DNA of 64,000 nucleotides from JBHJGO01 sp050331715 (GCA_050331715.1 JBHJGO010000074.1:15060-79059), one strand, 5' to 3'; positions 27,028 through 35,423 are shown, numbered from the stretch's first letter. The notes: generated by a model not told the origin, from the sequence alone. Numbers and translations: made by a program.

Positions 27028-27101
27028 GGCGGACGATGGGACTCGAACCCACGAATGGTGGAACCACAAACCACTGCCTTAACCACTTGGCTACGCCCGC
27101 C
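27028..27101 (-). tRNA. tRNA-His(GTG)
   Basis: The reverse strand folds as a tRNA: acceptor GCGGGCG pairs with CGTCCGC, the anticodon loop is TTTGTGG with anticodon GTG, and the T loop is GGTTCGAGTCC. An extra G at 27101 opposite C73 matches the G-1 that marks tRNA-His. CCA is not encoded. Confidence 0.95.
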
Positions 27102-27151
27102 ACGCAAAATTAGATACAATATCTAATGTTAGCATAGCCTTCCAAATTTTT

Positions 27152-27454
27152 CTAGGCAATTGGAGAATGGACAGTCACCAACTTTGTTCCATCTGGAAAC
27201 GTGGCTTCGACCTGAACATCATGAATCATTTCCGGAACTCCTTCCATCACATCATTGCGCGTGAGTAAAGTTGTACCATAGTTCATCAATTCTGAAACCG
27301 TGCGACCTTCCCGCGCCCCTTCTAAAATTGCTGCGGTGAGATAGGCCACAGCTTCAGGATAGTTGAGTTTTAATCCTTTTTCCTTGCGACGTTCTGCCAA
27401 CAAAGCCGCCGTGAAAATTAGCAGTTTATCTTTTTCCTGGGGAGTCAGTTGCAT
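27152..27454 (-). CDS. ureA: Urease subunit gamma
   Basis: A 100-residue protein beginning MQLTPQEKDKLLIFTAALLA and ending DGTKLVTVHSPIA, the standard UreA. It is a structural subunit of the nickel urease that splits urea into ammonia and CO2. It is the last gene of a leftward urtE-ureD-ureA set. The beta and catalytic alpha subunits (UreB, UreC) are not in the window: a tRNA-His gene follows directly, so the urease cluster is split. Confidence 0.96.
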   Translation of the reverse strand: MQLTPQEKDKLLIFTAALLAERRKEKGLKLNYPEAVAYLTAAILEGAREGRTVSELMNYGTTLLTRNDVMEGVPEMIHDVQVEATFPDGTKLVTVHSPIA

Positions 27455-27488
27455 GGTGTTAATGACAGTGAGCGGTAAAAACGAACCT

Positions 27489-28349
27489 CTAGAGCCATAC
27501 GCGAGGTCTAGAAGGCATTCTACCGTACCAGGTATGTCGCAAATATTGCCAGACCGCTATAAAGTATTGTCGAGCAATCTGACTGGAGTCTCCTCGATAG
27601 CGGCAGACGAATCCATTTAAATTCTCTGTGATGCCAATTTGAGTGGTAGGGATTTCGGTCTCTATGGCTAAACGCTGTAGGGTGTCTAGAATGGTTGGCG
27701 TTGCAGGGCGACCGACAAAGGCCAGAGTACCAACAACGGGACAGCCCTGTAATCCGTGGGGACTATCCAGGGCAACCGCATCACCTGTTAAACATTGGCG
27801 ATCAATCCAAACAGGGATTCCTGCCTGCCAGACCTCCAAATCTGAACGCCACTGTCCAGTGAGAAACCTTTCGCCTCTGGCACTGCGACCAAACCGAGTG
27901 ATTTCCCACAGCAGTACCGTTGCATCAGGATCTAAATTGATCTGTAGGGACTGGTGATAATTTGCTCCGTTGAACACAATCGTTTCCTGGGGGAACCATT
28001 CCAGATTGGCATGATTGCCGAGGGAGAGGTGAGTTGACTGGCGAGCCGTTGGCCCTATCGAGAGATAAACCTTGCTGGCGGCAGCAGTGGTTAATAAAAC
28101 TTGGGCTTTGGGTTGCAGACGAATCGTTTGCTCCAGTTGGTCGCCTCCCACCAGTCCCCCTGCTGTGTGGACAATTGTGGTGTAGCACCGACCTGAATCC
28201 TCTGGGTAATGGGGTCGTAGGACTCTGAGGGGTGCTTTTGTCCGGGGGTGAACCAGTTGAGTTTTTTCTGGGCCGGCTCGAAACTCTAGCTCTAGCTGTC
28301 CCCGCCAGACCTTGGAACTCTCAGGAGCTAGAGATTGAATCTGCAGCAT
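27489..28349 (-). CDS. ureD: Urease accessory protein UreD
   Basis: A 286-residue protein with the UreD landmarks LRPHYPEDSGRCYTTIVHTAGGLVGGDQL and the LTTAAASKVY segment. UreD (UreH) forms a complex with UreF and UreG that delivers nickel to apo-urease. It lies 34 bases before ureA and 15 bases after urtE, so the three are probably one operon. Confidence 0.95.
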   Translation of the reverse strand: MLQIQSLAPESSKVWRGQLELEFRAGPEKTQLVHPRTKAPLRVLRPHYPEDSGRCYTTIVHTAGGLVGGDQLEQTIRLQPKAQVLLTTAAASKVYLSIGPTARQSTHLSLGNHANLEWFPQETIVFNGANYHQSLQINLDPDATVLLWEITRFGRSARGERFLTGQWRSDLEVWQAGIPVWIDRQCLTGDAVALDSPHGLQGCPVVGTLAFVGRPATPTILDTLQRLAIETEIPTTQIGITENLNGFVCRYRGDSSQIARQYFIAVWQYLRHTWYGRMPSRPRVWL

Positions 28350-28364
28350 GATCTAAGAAATCAC

Positions 28365-29117
28365 CTAAACCGAGAGGAACTGTTGAATCACGTCTTGGCT
28401 CAGATCTCCGGTTGGGCCGGCAGCAACAATTCCACCCTTCTGCATAGCGTAGTAGAAATCAGCTTGACGAACGAAGTGAAGATGTTGTTCGACCAGTAGA
28501 ACAGACGTTCCAGTCGTTTCTACAATCCGCCGCACTGCTGCCTCGATATCCAAAATAATCGAGGGTTGAATCCCTTCTGTGGGCTCATCGAGTAGCAGAA
28601 GCTTGGGTTCTCCCATCAAAGCCCTGGCGATCGCTAACTGTTGCTGTTGGCCGCCACTCAAATCTCCTCCCATGCGAGACAGCATGGATTGCAGCACTGG
28701 AAACAATTCAAATACAAATTCCGGCACGCTCTGATTGCCTTGTCTGCCAGAGGGCCGAGCTTCCAGGCCGATTAACAGGTTCTCCTCCACGCTCAGTCGA
28801 GGGATGATTTCCCGCCCCTGGGGAACGTAGGCAATTCCCTGCCTGGCCCGTTGATCGGGGGATAAGCGTAGAATAGATTGCCCCTGATATCTAATGTTTC
28901 CCCGTCGGGGCTTGAGTAGGCCGATGATATTTTTGATCAGGGTAGTTTTACCAACCCCATTGCGGCCAATCAAACAAACCATCTGACCTTTGGGAATGGT
29001 CATGTCCACATCTCGCAAAATATGACTTTCTCCATAGAAAAAATTCAAGCCCGAAATTTGCAAAATATGGGAAGACTGTTGTTCAGGTGATAGAAGCGCT
29101 ATCGTACTCTGGGTCAT
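28365..29117 (-). CDS. urtE: Urea ABC transporter ATP-binding subunit UrtE
   Basis: A 250-residue LivF-type ATPase with Walker A GRNGVGKTT, signature LSGGQQQQLAIARAL, Walker B LLLLDEPTEG and the branched-chain-family phrase YVPQGREIIPRLSVEENL. The association with ureD-ureA identifies it as UrtE, which powers urea uptake at the plasma membrane. The rest of the transporter (urtABCD) is not adjacent, which is unusual. Two copies of GTTGAACTAATAA lie directly upstream of the start. Confidence 0.88.
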   Translation of the reverse strand: MTQSTIALLSPEQQSSHILQISGLNFFYGESHILRDVDMTIPKGQMVCLIGRNGVGKTTLIKNIIGLLKPRRGNIRYQGQSILRLSPDQRARQGIAYVPQGREIIPRLSVEENLLIGLEARPSGRQGNQSVPEFVFELFPVLQSMLSRMGGDLSGGQQQQLAIARALMGEPKLLLLDEPTEGIQPSIILDIEAAVRRIVETTGTSVLLVEQHLHFVRQADFYYAMQKGGIVAAGPTGDLSQDVIQQFLSV

Positions 29118-29202
29118 CGTTGAACTAATAAGTTGAACTAATAAATTACTGGCGAGACTATCCTTGCTTTCTAGAGGAAATCAGGAAGAAGAGTTTGAAA
29201 CT

Positions 29203-29216
29203 GTAGTTTTTGATAC
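29203..29216 (-). promoter_or_regulatory. Possible NtcA site upstream of urtE
   Basis: GTA-N8-TAC, the NtcA core, occurs 86 bases before the urtE start, inside TGTAGTTTTTGATACT. Urea genes are often NtcA-controlled in cyanobacteria. No clear TAN3T -10 box lies at the usual distance, so this is tentative; such cores also occur by chance. Confidence 0.35.
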
Positions 29217-29316
29217 TAATGGTCATGGGTCATTAGTTATAGGTTAATGGTTCGGGAAATCTAGTTGCAAGGTCGGCGGGGAAGTGCTTCTGCTCTATCT
29301 GTAAGGCTCTGTAAGA

Positions 29317-30117
29317 CTACGGTAAAACAGCGCTGTCGGTTCCCTGAAACATTAGCCAAGACATGACAAAGTCTAGGATAAAGATAGCTAGCAACGCTGT
29401 TACAACGGCGGTTGTTGTGGATTCTCCTACGCCCTTAGCGCCGCCACTGGTGGTGAGTCCCCAGCTTGTACCAATTACGGCAATGACCGCACCAAAAACG
29501 AAGGACTTAATCTCCGCGCTGATCAGATCCCACAGGGTGAGAAAATTACGAACTGAGTCCAGGAAAACAGTAGGAGCAATGTCGTAGAGACTATTGGAAA
29601 TCAACAATCCGCCCGTCAACCCAAATAACAGACAAATAATATTCAGTAGGGGTAGCATCATACAGCAGGCAATCACCCGGGGAATAACCAGGTAATCCAC
29701 CGGGTCGGTACGCAGCATGTAGAGGGCATCAATTTGTTCAGTGACCTGCATCGTACCCAGTTCTGCGGCAAAGGCAGAGCAAACGCGACCTGCTACGATG
29801 ACGGAAGTTAATACTGGACTGAGTTCTCGGGCAAGGGACAGGGCAAGTACGCCTCCCACAAAGTTACCGGCCCCCAAGTTTACAAATTCCCTCGCCACCT
29901 GAATTGTGAACACCATTCCAACAAATCCGGCTGTGATCAACGCAATCATCAGGGATTGTGGGCCAACGACAACCATCTGTTCCAATGTGTTGCGGCGATA
30001 AATTTTTCCTTGAATCAGGTGAACCATGACTTGCCCGCCTAGAAGCACTGCAGCCATAAATCGTTGTGTCCAAAGTCCAAAACTGGAAAGTGCGACGGAT
30101 TTACTCACGGAATTCAC
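29317..30117 (-). CDS. MlaE/YrbE-type ABC transporter permease
   Basis: A 266-residue permease with five to six helices and the family motifs GMVFTIQVAREF, RELSPVLTSVIVAGRVCSAFAAELGTM and TEQIDALYMLRTDPVDYLV. MlaE-type permeases move phospholipids between membranes; the cyanobacterial and plastid version (TGD1-like) imports lipid to the thylakoid or plasma membrane. The partner ATPase and MCE protein are not adjacent. The first codon is GTG. Confidence 0.92.
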   Translation of the reverse strand: MNSVSKSVALSSFGLWTQRFMAAVLLGGQVMVHLIQGKIYRRNTLEQMVVVGPQSLMIALITAGFVGMVFTIQVAREFVNLGAGNFVGGVLALSLARELSPVLTSVIVAGRVCSAFAAELGTMQVTEQIDALYMLRTDPVDYLVIPRVIACCMMLPLLNIICLLFGLTGGLLISNSLYDIAPTVFLDSVRNFLTLWDLISAEIKSFVFGAVIAVIGTSWGLTTSGGAKGVGESTTTAVVTALLAIFILDFVMSWLMFQGTDSAVLP

Positions 30118-30351
30118 CTACGTGAAAAATGACAATATCAATAAAGGCTCGTACAGACTCCTTAGCTGTGGTTGAAGCTTATGACGACCCATCAAGACTT
30201 CGATCCTCCAATCATTAAACTATCTTAAGAGATTATTCGCCCACATCCTATAGACTTACGTCTTCATATTAGAACGTCTGATAGGTGTGTCGCAGCAGGG
30301 GATACATCCTCAAACCCAACCTTGTAGGGCTATATCGCAGTCCTAAATCAA

Positions 30352-31362
30352 TCACGAAAAACGTTTACGGGCAATCACATAATACCGCCAGGGTGCAGGA
30401 TAGCCCTCAATCGTCAATTCCAGATCTTGAGGATCAAGAAATTCCTGCAAGCTATCAATATCAGCCCAATCGGTGCGTCGTTGCTCTTCCGTGGAAAGAG
30501 GTTCCGCAAAAAAACAATGAATCTGGGAAAATCCAGCCCGTGCAATCCAATTTTCTAGACAAGACTGAGTGGGAAGAAACCAGATTCCCCTGGCATTGGC
30601 GTAGCGTTTTCGAGGGGTTAATGCAACAGGTTGGTCGCCGGGAATTCCCTGACAATCAATGATCACTTCTCCAGAGGTAGTGAGCGCTTGATAGATTTTT
30701 CGCAGCAGTTCAACTGGGTCAGTATGATGATAGAGGATTCCCAGGCAGAAAATTGTGTCGAAAAAACTTGAATACAAATGGATGTGTTCAACTCCCAGGA
30801 GTTCAAATTTTAACTGAGGCTGTCGCACCAGATTTTGAATCAGTTGAAAGTTCCAAAAATGCTTAGCATACGGTTCAAATCCGATCACGTAATCCGGTTG
30901 CTTAGCCAACATCCGAAACATAAAATAACCATTATGGCAGCCAATATCAGCAATCCTCCGACCTTTCAGTGGAGAAATATGCGGCAAGATCCGTTCCCAT
31001 TTCCAGTCAGATCGCCATTCTGCATCAATCAGTGTCCCAAACAGTTGAAATGGCCCTTTTTTCCAGGGACAAAAAGTTTTCAATGCTTGTAGAAATTGTT
31101 GGTGTTGTTCAGTAGTCAATTCTTCTGGGTGACCAGCTTTCACCATAGAACCAGAAAAATCAAACCATTGGCTCCGAACCATCTGAACCGATTGAACGGC
31201 CACGCGGTAATCCTGCAATCGAGGCTCAAACAGCTTTGGCAGTCGCTCCTGACGTAACTTTAGAACGGCTGAACGATCCAGGTCACTATTGGCGTGTTTC
31301 GGATCATCCGGGTCTAAATAATCCGGCCCGATGTAGCCAACCTGTTTCTGTAATTGTTCCAT
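30352..31362 (-). CDS. cmoB: tRNA U34 carboxymethyltransferase CmoB
   Basis: A 336-residue SAM-like methyltransferase-fold protein. Landmarks are WKWERILPHISPLKGRRIADIGCHNGYFMFRM (nucleotide-binding glycine loop), GFEPY, LGILYHHTDPVELL, LTPRKRYANARGIWFLP and EEQRRTDWADIDSLQEFLDP ending VEGYPAP-like. These are CmoB-specific and distinguish it from generic methyltransferases. It uses carboxy-SAM to make cmo5U34. Its supplier CmoA is not in the window. CmoB is mostly known from proteobacteria, so its presence here deserves note. Confidence 0.88.
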   Translation of the reverse strand: MEQLQKQVGYIGPDYLDPDDPKHANSDLDRSAVLKLRQERLPKLFEPRLQDYRVAVQSVQMVRSQWFDFSGSMVKAGHPEELTTEQHQQFLQALKTFCPWKKGPFQLFGTLIDAEWRSDWKWERILPHISPLKGRRIADIGCHNGYFMFRMLAKQPDYVIGFEPYAKHFWNFQLIQNLVRQPQLKFELLGVEHIHLYSSFFDTIFCLGILYHHTDPVELLRKIYQALTTSGEVIIDCQGIPGDQPVALTPRKRYANARGIWFLPTQSCLENWIARAGFSQIHCFFAEPLSTEEQRRTDWADIDSLQEFLDPQDLELTIEGYPAPWRYYVIARKRFS

Positions 31363-31365
31363 GGT

Positions 31366-31449
31366 CTATACTTCATCCAATCGCTGGCCATGTTTTTCCA
31401 GCAGGTCTCGCGGACGATAGTCCCGCCGCTTTCGCCATCGTTGCACCAC
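31366..31449 (-). CDS. Very small ORF or gene remnant upstream of cmoB
   Basis: Between the DUF309 gene and cmoB a short frame reads VVQRWRKRRDYRPRDLLEKH and ends RLDEV at TAG 31366-31368. It has a coding-like composition and stays open a few codons further upstream (HIEDLDIS), where it meets a stop. A GTG at 31449 is the only standard start. It could be the tail of a decayed gene. I do not recognise it. Confidence 0.25.
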   Translation of the reverse strand: MVQRWRKRRDYRPRDLLEKHGQRLDEV

Positions 31450-31465
31450 ACTGATGTCTAAATCT

Positions 31466-31861
31466 TCAATATGAACTCATCCTTTGAATTTGGGGTGGAT
31501 TTTGCTGGAGCTGAGTCACGAACTTACTGACTCCATCGGCCCCGGCTTGTTGAATTTCGATTAATAATTCCCGAATCTGAGCAATAAAAGACTCAACATC
31601 AACGCCAGAATAATCCGGTTGATAGTAATCCAACCGACGCACCCCTTCCCCAATGGAAGTAACAGTTCCCCGCCAATTCTCATTACTGAGATGATACAAG
31701 CCCACAGCAACTTGCAAGATACCTTGGTAAAAGCGCTTCTCTGGTTCCATCGCCTCCATCCAAAGGGCCTCTAAGGTGTCATGACAAGCATAGTATTCTC
31801 CCTGGTTAAATTGCTCAACGCCTTGCCAGAAACCAGCAGGAATTTCGTCCTTAGTGTGCAT
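31466..31861 (-). CDS. DUF309 family protein
   Basis: A 131-residue helical protein with the DUF309 signature FNQGEYYACHDTLEALWMEA and RFYQGILQVAVGLYHL. The conserved His/Glu pattern (EYYxCHxxLE) suggests a metal or ligand site, but no function is established. It is widespread in cyanobacteria and plastid-bearing organisms. Confidence 0.88.
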   Translation of the reverse strand: MHTKDEIPAGFWQGVEQFNQGEYYACHDTLEALWMEAMEPEKRFYQGILQVAVGLYHLSNENWRGTVTSIGEGVRRLDYYQPDYSGVDVESFIAQIRELLIEIQQAGADGVSKFVTQLQQNPPQIQRMSSY

Positions 31862-31979
31862 TAGTCAGATTGTTCTAGGGGAATTGCTTGAGAAGAGTAT
31901 TCCTGACAGTATTAAGGGTTGCCTGAATTCCCGCTCAGGCAGGAATGACGTTCAGGCTGCTTCATTGCTGAGAAATTTT

Positions 31980-32348
31980 CTAGGAGGCTAGGCTCTGACG
32001 TGCAGATTCCAGAACATCCATTTCAATTGTCTGCTGCTCTCCAGCAAAGTCGTTCTCTGGGGTGAGGAACAGCATACAGTGGCATTCCTTGCGCTCCCGC
32101 ATGGGTACACAGGGACAGTTCCAGTAGGTATTTTTGACTTCGGCTTCTTTATCTTCGTAGTGACGGCAGGGACAAAGAGGTGCGCCGAGTTCATCCTTAT
32201 GTTTTGCCAATCCTTCGATAACAACAGCAGTCACAGAGGGATCTGCACAAAAGTAAGTTCCGGTTCGTTTGGCATATTGTTCAGAGAACTTTTTCATTGC
32301 TGCCAGGCTCTTTTCGGTGGATAGCTTATCGTTGGTTTCAGTCGCCAT
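31980..32348 (-). CDS. ftrC: Ferredoxin-thioredoxin reductase, catalytic chain
   Basis: A 122-residue protein from ATG 32348 (MATETNDKLSTEKS); the frame is open to 32384. Conserved Cys occur in YFCADPS, APLCPCRHY, WNCPCVP and ECHCMLF. They bind a [4Fe-4S] cluster and form the redox-active disulfide that passes electrons from photosystem I-reduced ferredoxin to thioredoxin. It is a marker of oxygenic phototrophs and supports the cyanobacterial assignment. The variable chain (ftrV) is not seen here. Confidence 0.95.
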   Translation of the reverse strand: MATETNDKLSTEKSLAAMKKFSEQYAKRTGTYFCADPSVTAVVIEGLAKHKDELGAPLCPCRHYEDKEAEVKNTYWNCPCVPMRERKECHCMLFLTPENDFAGEQQTIEMDVLESARQSLAS

Positions 32349-32430
32349 GAGATCAAAAAAAGTGTTGTTATAACGTTCACCCAATTGTACCGCAGTCAGG
32401 TCAGCCTGACTGTCTACGGCTCAAACGACC

Positions 32431-33771
32431 CTAACCCTGCAACTCAGCATAACTAGGCAAGGGGTCAGAAACGACCTGACCCTGTCGAATCACGATTCGT
32501 TCTGCGGCAGGACGAGACAACAGTTCACTAAAACTCCGCCCCGAAAAAATAATCAAATCCGCTGGCAAGTCGGGGCCAATCTGACCTACCGTCGGTAGGC
32601 CCATCAGTTGAGCCGGGGTTTTAGTAATCGCTCCTGGCCACTCTCCATAGGGTCGATCCAAATGAGCAATGCGGACGGACATCACAAAGACTTCTAATCC
32701 ATCGTGATCCCCAAAACCGTAGAACGGATCCCGACAATTGTCGCTAGCGATCGCCACTGGAATTCCACGGTGCTTCAGTTCATGTAGTACCGTTACCCCC
32801 CGCCAACGTGGAGTGCGGGGATGAGAATGATGAGTGTCAGGATTTAGAATTTGTTGACGATCCTGTAGATAAAGGTTGCACATCGGCAAGCTCACAACGC
32901 CAATCCCTGCCTGTTTAACTAAGGTTATTGTCTCTTCAGCCACCGATGGGGACTGGACTGCTAAACTGCAGCAATGGCCGCAAACTATGGGATGGGGAAA
33001 CTGAGTTTGGACTGCTTTTTCTGCGATTTTTTGTAGGGTAATCGATTGGGGGTCATCTGTTTCATCGGTATGCAGATCCAGGGAAAGTCCGCGATCGCGA
33101 GCTAACTTGAAAAGATGTTCAATCTGATGATCCAGTTCCGGATTCATGTAGGCAACGCCCCCCAGAATCCCTCCCAGTTCCGCAACTTGATCTGCTAATT
33201 TTTCCCCTTCGGGAGTCAAATAGTAATCCAGAGTGACCAGGGAAACCGCTTGTAAAAGCAGACGATCTTGCCATTCTTGCTGCAATGTTTTGAACACTTC
33301 CCAACCGATCTGACCTACAGTTCCGGCGGAGTCTAGGTGGGTACGAATTGCCTTTGTCCCGTGGACATAACTGCACTTCAGGCCAAATTCCATGCGGCGA
33401 TAGACATCATCTGCTGTCCAGTTTTCATAGTCCTGCGAAGCGGTTTCCAATGCGCCCTGAAATGTGCCATCTGGATTAGGGGAACGCTCCCAAATATGTC
33501 CTTTATCCAAGTGGGTATGCATGTCCACAAAGCAGGGCCAGACCTGCCGATGTTGCACATCTACTGCAGGAATTGATCCGATTTCACTCGATCCAACTTC
33601 AACCGTACCCGCCGGAACAACCTGAGTTATCCTCCCAGACTGCACTTCGATATCCAGTAGAGCCAGGGATTCTGAATTCGGTGCACAAGTAACGCCTTGA
33701 ACCGCTTTGCTCACAACCGCCAAAGGAACATGGGCATTTCTTAACCAGTAACGAGAAGTTTTAGGAATCAT
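32431..33771 (-). CDS. Cytosine deaminase-like amidohydrolase
   Basis: A 446-residue metal-dependent hydrolase of the CodA/amidohydrolase group. Metal and catalytic motifs are in order: FVDMHTHLDKGHIWE, LDLHTDETDD, VCGHCCSLAVQ and IASDNCRDPFYGFGDHD, where the final Asp is the catalytic base. These fit cytosine or isocytosine deaminase rather than dihydroorotase. The product class (pyrimidine or related ring deamination) is inferred; the true substrate is not certain. It is transcribed leftward, 45 bases from the ftrC frame. Confidence 0.85.
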   Translation of the reverse strand: MIPKTSRYWLRNAHVPLAVVSKAVQGVTCAPNSESLALLDIEVQSGRITQVVPAGTVEVGSSEIGSIPAVDVQHRQVWPCFVDMHTHLDKGHIWERSPNPDGTFQGALETASQDYENWTADDVYRRMEFGLKCSYVHGTKAIRTHLDSAGTVGQIGWEVFKTLQQEWQDRLLLQAVSLVTLDYYLTPEGEKLADQVAELGGILGGVAYMNPELDHQIEHLFKLARDRGLSLDLHTDETDDPQSITLQKIAEKAVQTQFPHPIVCGHCCSLAVQSPSVAEETITLVKQAGIGVVSLPMCNLYLQDRQQILNPDTHHSHPRTPRWRGVTVLHELKHRGIPVAIASDNCRDPFYGFGDHDGLEVFVMSVRIAHLDRPYGEWPGAITKTPAQLMGLPTVGQIGPDLPADLIIFSGRSFSELLSRPAAERIVIRQGQVVSDPLPSYAELQG

Positions 33772-33832
33772 AAACAGTTCAGAATTTGGCTACAGCGGTT
33801 TTCCCGATTGATATGGGTACTCAATTCTTAAT

Positions 33833-34579
33833 TTAATCCTCGAAGACGGCTCCGCGTTGAATCAGGTCTTGTTTAACGGTCTCTGAAAGCCCTGCATCGT
33901 GCCAGAGTCGAGCCTGCTGAACATTTGTGCCTGTGAAGTCAACCTGCTGAAGATTTGTTAGGGCTAGCCCTGCTTGGGACAGATCTGCATTCACCAAGCG
34001 GGAGCCGGAGAGGTTGGCATTGCTGAGATTGCAGTTATTCAGATTGGCATTTTCTAGATTGGCCTTGATGAGTGTTGCTCCGCTCAGATTGGCTAGAGCT
34101 AGACTCACCCGATGTAAGTTTGCGCCGCTCAGATCGGCATCACTCAGAAGGGTACCGCTTAAATCTGCGCCGCTCAGATTGGCGGACTTCAGATTTGCAG
34201 CACTCAGGTCAGCATCACTCAGGTCGGCTCCCCGTAGATAGGACTGTTGAAAGTTGACACCGCTCAAATCTAGATTGGTCAACTGAACGCCGAGCATCTT
34301 AGCCCCTGAAAAGTCCTGCCGCACATTCAGATTCGCGATTCCTGCCAACTCAATAAAGCTATCTGTTGGCGCTGAGACAATCGACTGAATCAACGCCTGT
34401 AGCTCTGAGAGGTCATATCCCTCGGTGGCGGCCTGCTGAGTTAGGAGTTGTACATCTGGGTTAGTGTCTACCGAGACCAGTAGTCCCTGAGAACGCAACC
34501 AAATGACTAATTTCCGCTCCAGAATGGCCAAGCGGTTCGGACTGATGTTATGGGGCCAAAATCCATCAATACTCGACAT
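33833..34579 (-). CDS. Pentapeptide repeat protein
   Basis: A 248-residue protein. The first ~90 residues form a helical domain with the segment LVIWLRSQGLLVSVDTNPDVQ. From about residue 95 to 235 come consecutive A(D/N)LSX-type five-residue repeats (GADLSDADLSAANLKSANLS and so on), forming a right-handed beta helix. Family members can mimic DNA or act as scaffolds; cyanobacteria carry many without known function. No toxin or gyrase gene is nearby. Confidence 0.9.
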   Translation of the reverse strand: MSSIDGFWPHNISPNRLAILERKLVIWLRSQGLLVSVDTNPDVQLLTQQAATEGYDLSELQALIQSIVSAPTDSFIELAGIANLNVRQDFSGAKMLGVQLTNLDLSGVNFQQSYLRGADLSDADLSAANLKSANLSGADLSGTLLSDADLSGANLHRVSLALANLSGATLIKANLENANLNNCNLSNANLSGSRLVNADLSQAGLALTNLQQVDFTGTNVQQARLWHDAGLSETVKQDLIQRGAVFED

Positions 34580-34807
34580 GTTGAAATGCTACCCAGTGTT
34601 GACTTAAGGAATTACGTATTGCCTTCAAAGATTACCTTGAAAATTGCTTTCTTGCCTACAGGTAAAACAAATTCCATAGGGGATGTTAATTTTTTGACCG
34701 CTTACTTGATCGCTCGAATTTAGCAGGAAGGGTTATGTAGTTGGAGTGTTGTTGAACATAATAATTCATACTCTGCCCAGAGCTGACTAGTACTTCAATA
34801 AAGACTA

Positions 34808-34865
34808 AAAAATAAAAGAGAGAGTTGCTCTGACAACTCTCCCTACCATCAGGGTGCATCGTTTG
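34808..34865 (-). ncRNA. Tandem small RNA, copy 1
   Basis: The reverse strand has a promoter (see 34872-34900), then an RNA of about 58 nt. Its start region contains the shared core GATGCACCCTGATGGTAG (ending at 34860 on the plus coordinate). It ends with a perfect 8-bp hairpin, GAGAGTTG 34820-34827 against CAACTCTC 34834-34841, followed on the transcribed strand by TTTTATTTTTT. Together these make a self-terminated small RNA without an ORF. I do not recognise the family; ends are predicted, not measured. Confidence 0.7.
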
Positions 34866-34871
34866 ATCCTA

Positions 34872-34900
34872 ATTTATCAATCCTGACCGAGTACTATCAA
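34872..34900 (-). promoter_or_regulatory. Promoter of sRNA copy 1
   Basis: On the reverse strand, TTGATA (34895-34900), a 17-base spacer and ATAAAT (34872-34877) form a good sigma-70-type promoter, with the start expected near 34865. Confidence 0.6.
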
Positions 34901-35084
34901 GGCTTTAGTTTAAAGATTATGTAAAGTCTATCGAGTTTAGCATGAGACTTTTGTAAAGTTGAGTCTGGGCCAGAATATTGGCATTTTCTAAGTAAAAAGT
35001 CCATTTTGTCGGGTGGTAATCCAATTAATTGCTTGGATAAACGAGTTGTCCACCTCAGTAGCTAGCCATAATAAAAAAATCAAC

Positions 35085-35136
35085 AAAAAGAGAGAGTTAC
35101 CTCGGCAACTCTCCCTACCATCAGGGTGCATCTAAG
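35085..35136 (-). ncRNA. Tandem small RNA, copy 2
   Basis: The same unit about 270 bases further right. The core GATGCACCCTGATGGTAG is identical. The terminator stem is GAGAGTT 35092-35098 with AACTCTC 35107-35113, whose loop differs from copy 1. On the transcribed strand it is followed by CTTTTTG and a second T run. Base changes in loop and stem flanks, with the core held fixed, indicate selection on the RNA. Confidence 0.7.
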
Positions 35137-35142
35137 TTCTAT

Positions 35143-35171
35143 AGCTTATCAATTCATGGATATCAGGTCAA
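35143..35171 (-). promoter_or_regulatory. Promoter of sRNA copy 2
   Basis: On the reverse strand, TTGACC (35166-35171), a 17-base spacer and TAAGCT (35143-35148), with the start expected near 35136. Confidence 0.55.
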
Positions 35172-35318
35172 GATAAATAGTACTATTTCTTTGGTCAATC
35201 TCACGACACAGAATTTCACAAGTTTGTCATATTCATCTTAATTTATAGGAATTTCACGAGTTTTTCACATCGCGATTTTAATTCGTTCTTTCCCGACAAT
35301 TTGATCTTCATTTAAACC

Positions 35319-35372
35319 AAAAAAAAGAGAGCTACTTGGGGCAACTCTCTCTACCATCAGGGTGCATCTATA
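35319..35372 (-). ncRNA. Tandem small RNA, copy 3
   Basis: The third unit, just downstream of the acetyltransferase gene. The core GATGCACCCTGATGGTAG is again identical. The terminator hairpin GAGAGCT/AACTCTC has one altered pair, and the reverse strand then runs CTCTCTTTTTTTT, a textbook intrinsic terminator. Its promoter is the strongest of the three. Confidence 0.75.
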
Positions 35373-35378
35373 CTTTGT

Positions 35379-35407
35379 AATATATCCCCTGATCCGTGAG
35401 GGGTCAA
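35379..35407 (-). promoter_or_regulatory. Promoter of sRNA copy 3
   Basis: On the reverse strand, TTGACC (35402-35407), a 17-base spacer and TATATT (35379-35384). The spacer and -35 are part of two short overlapping palindromes (GGGGCTTGACCCC and CCCC..GGGG) that could be an operator. Confidence 0.7.
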
Positions 35408-35423
35408 GCCCCTTGCACTTTTT

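Noticed and set aside
29203..29260. TGGTCATGGGTCATTAG-type repeat as a regulatory site
   Set aside because: Such ATTGGTCATT repeats are common cyanobacterial intergenic filler.
34808..35372. Three similar repeats as a CRISPR array
   Set aside because: Spacing is about 240-270 bases, each unit has a promoter and terminator, and no cas genes are near.
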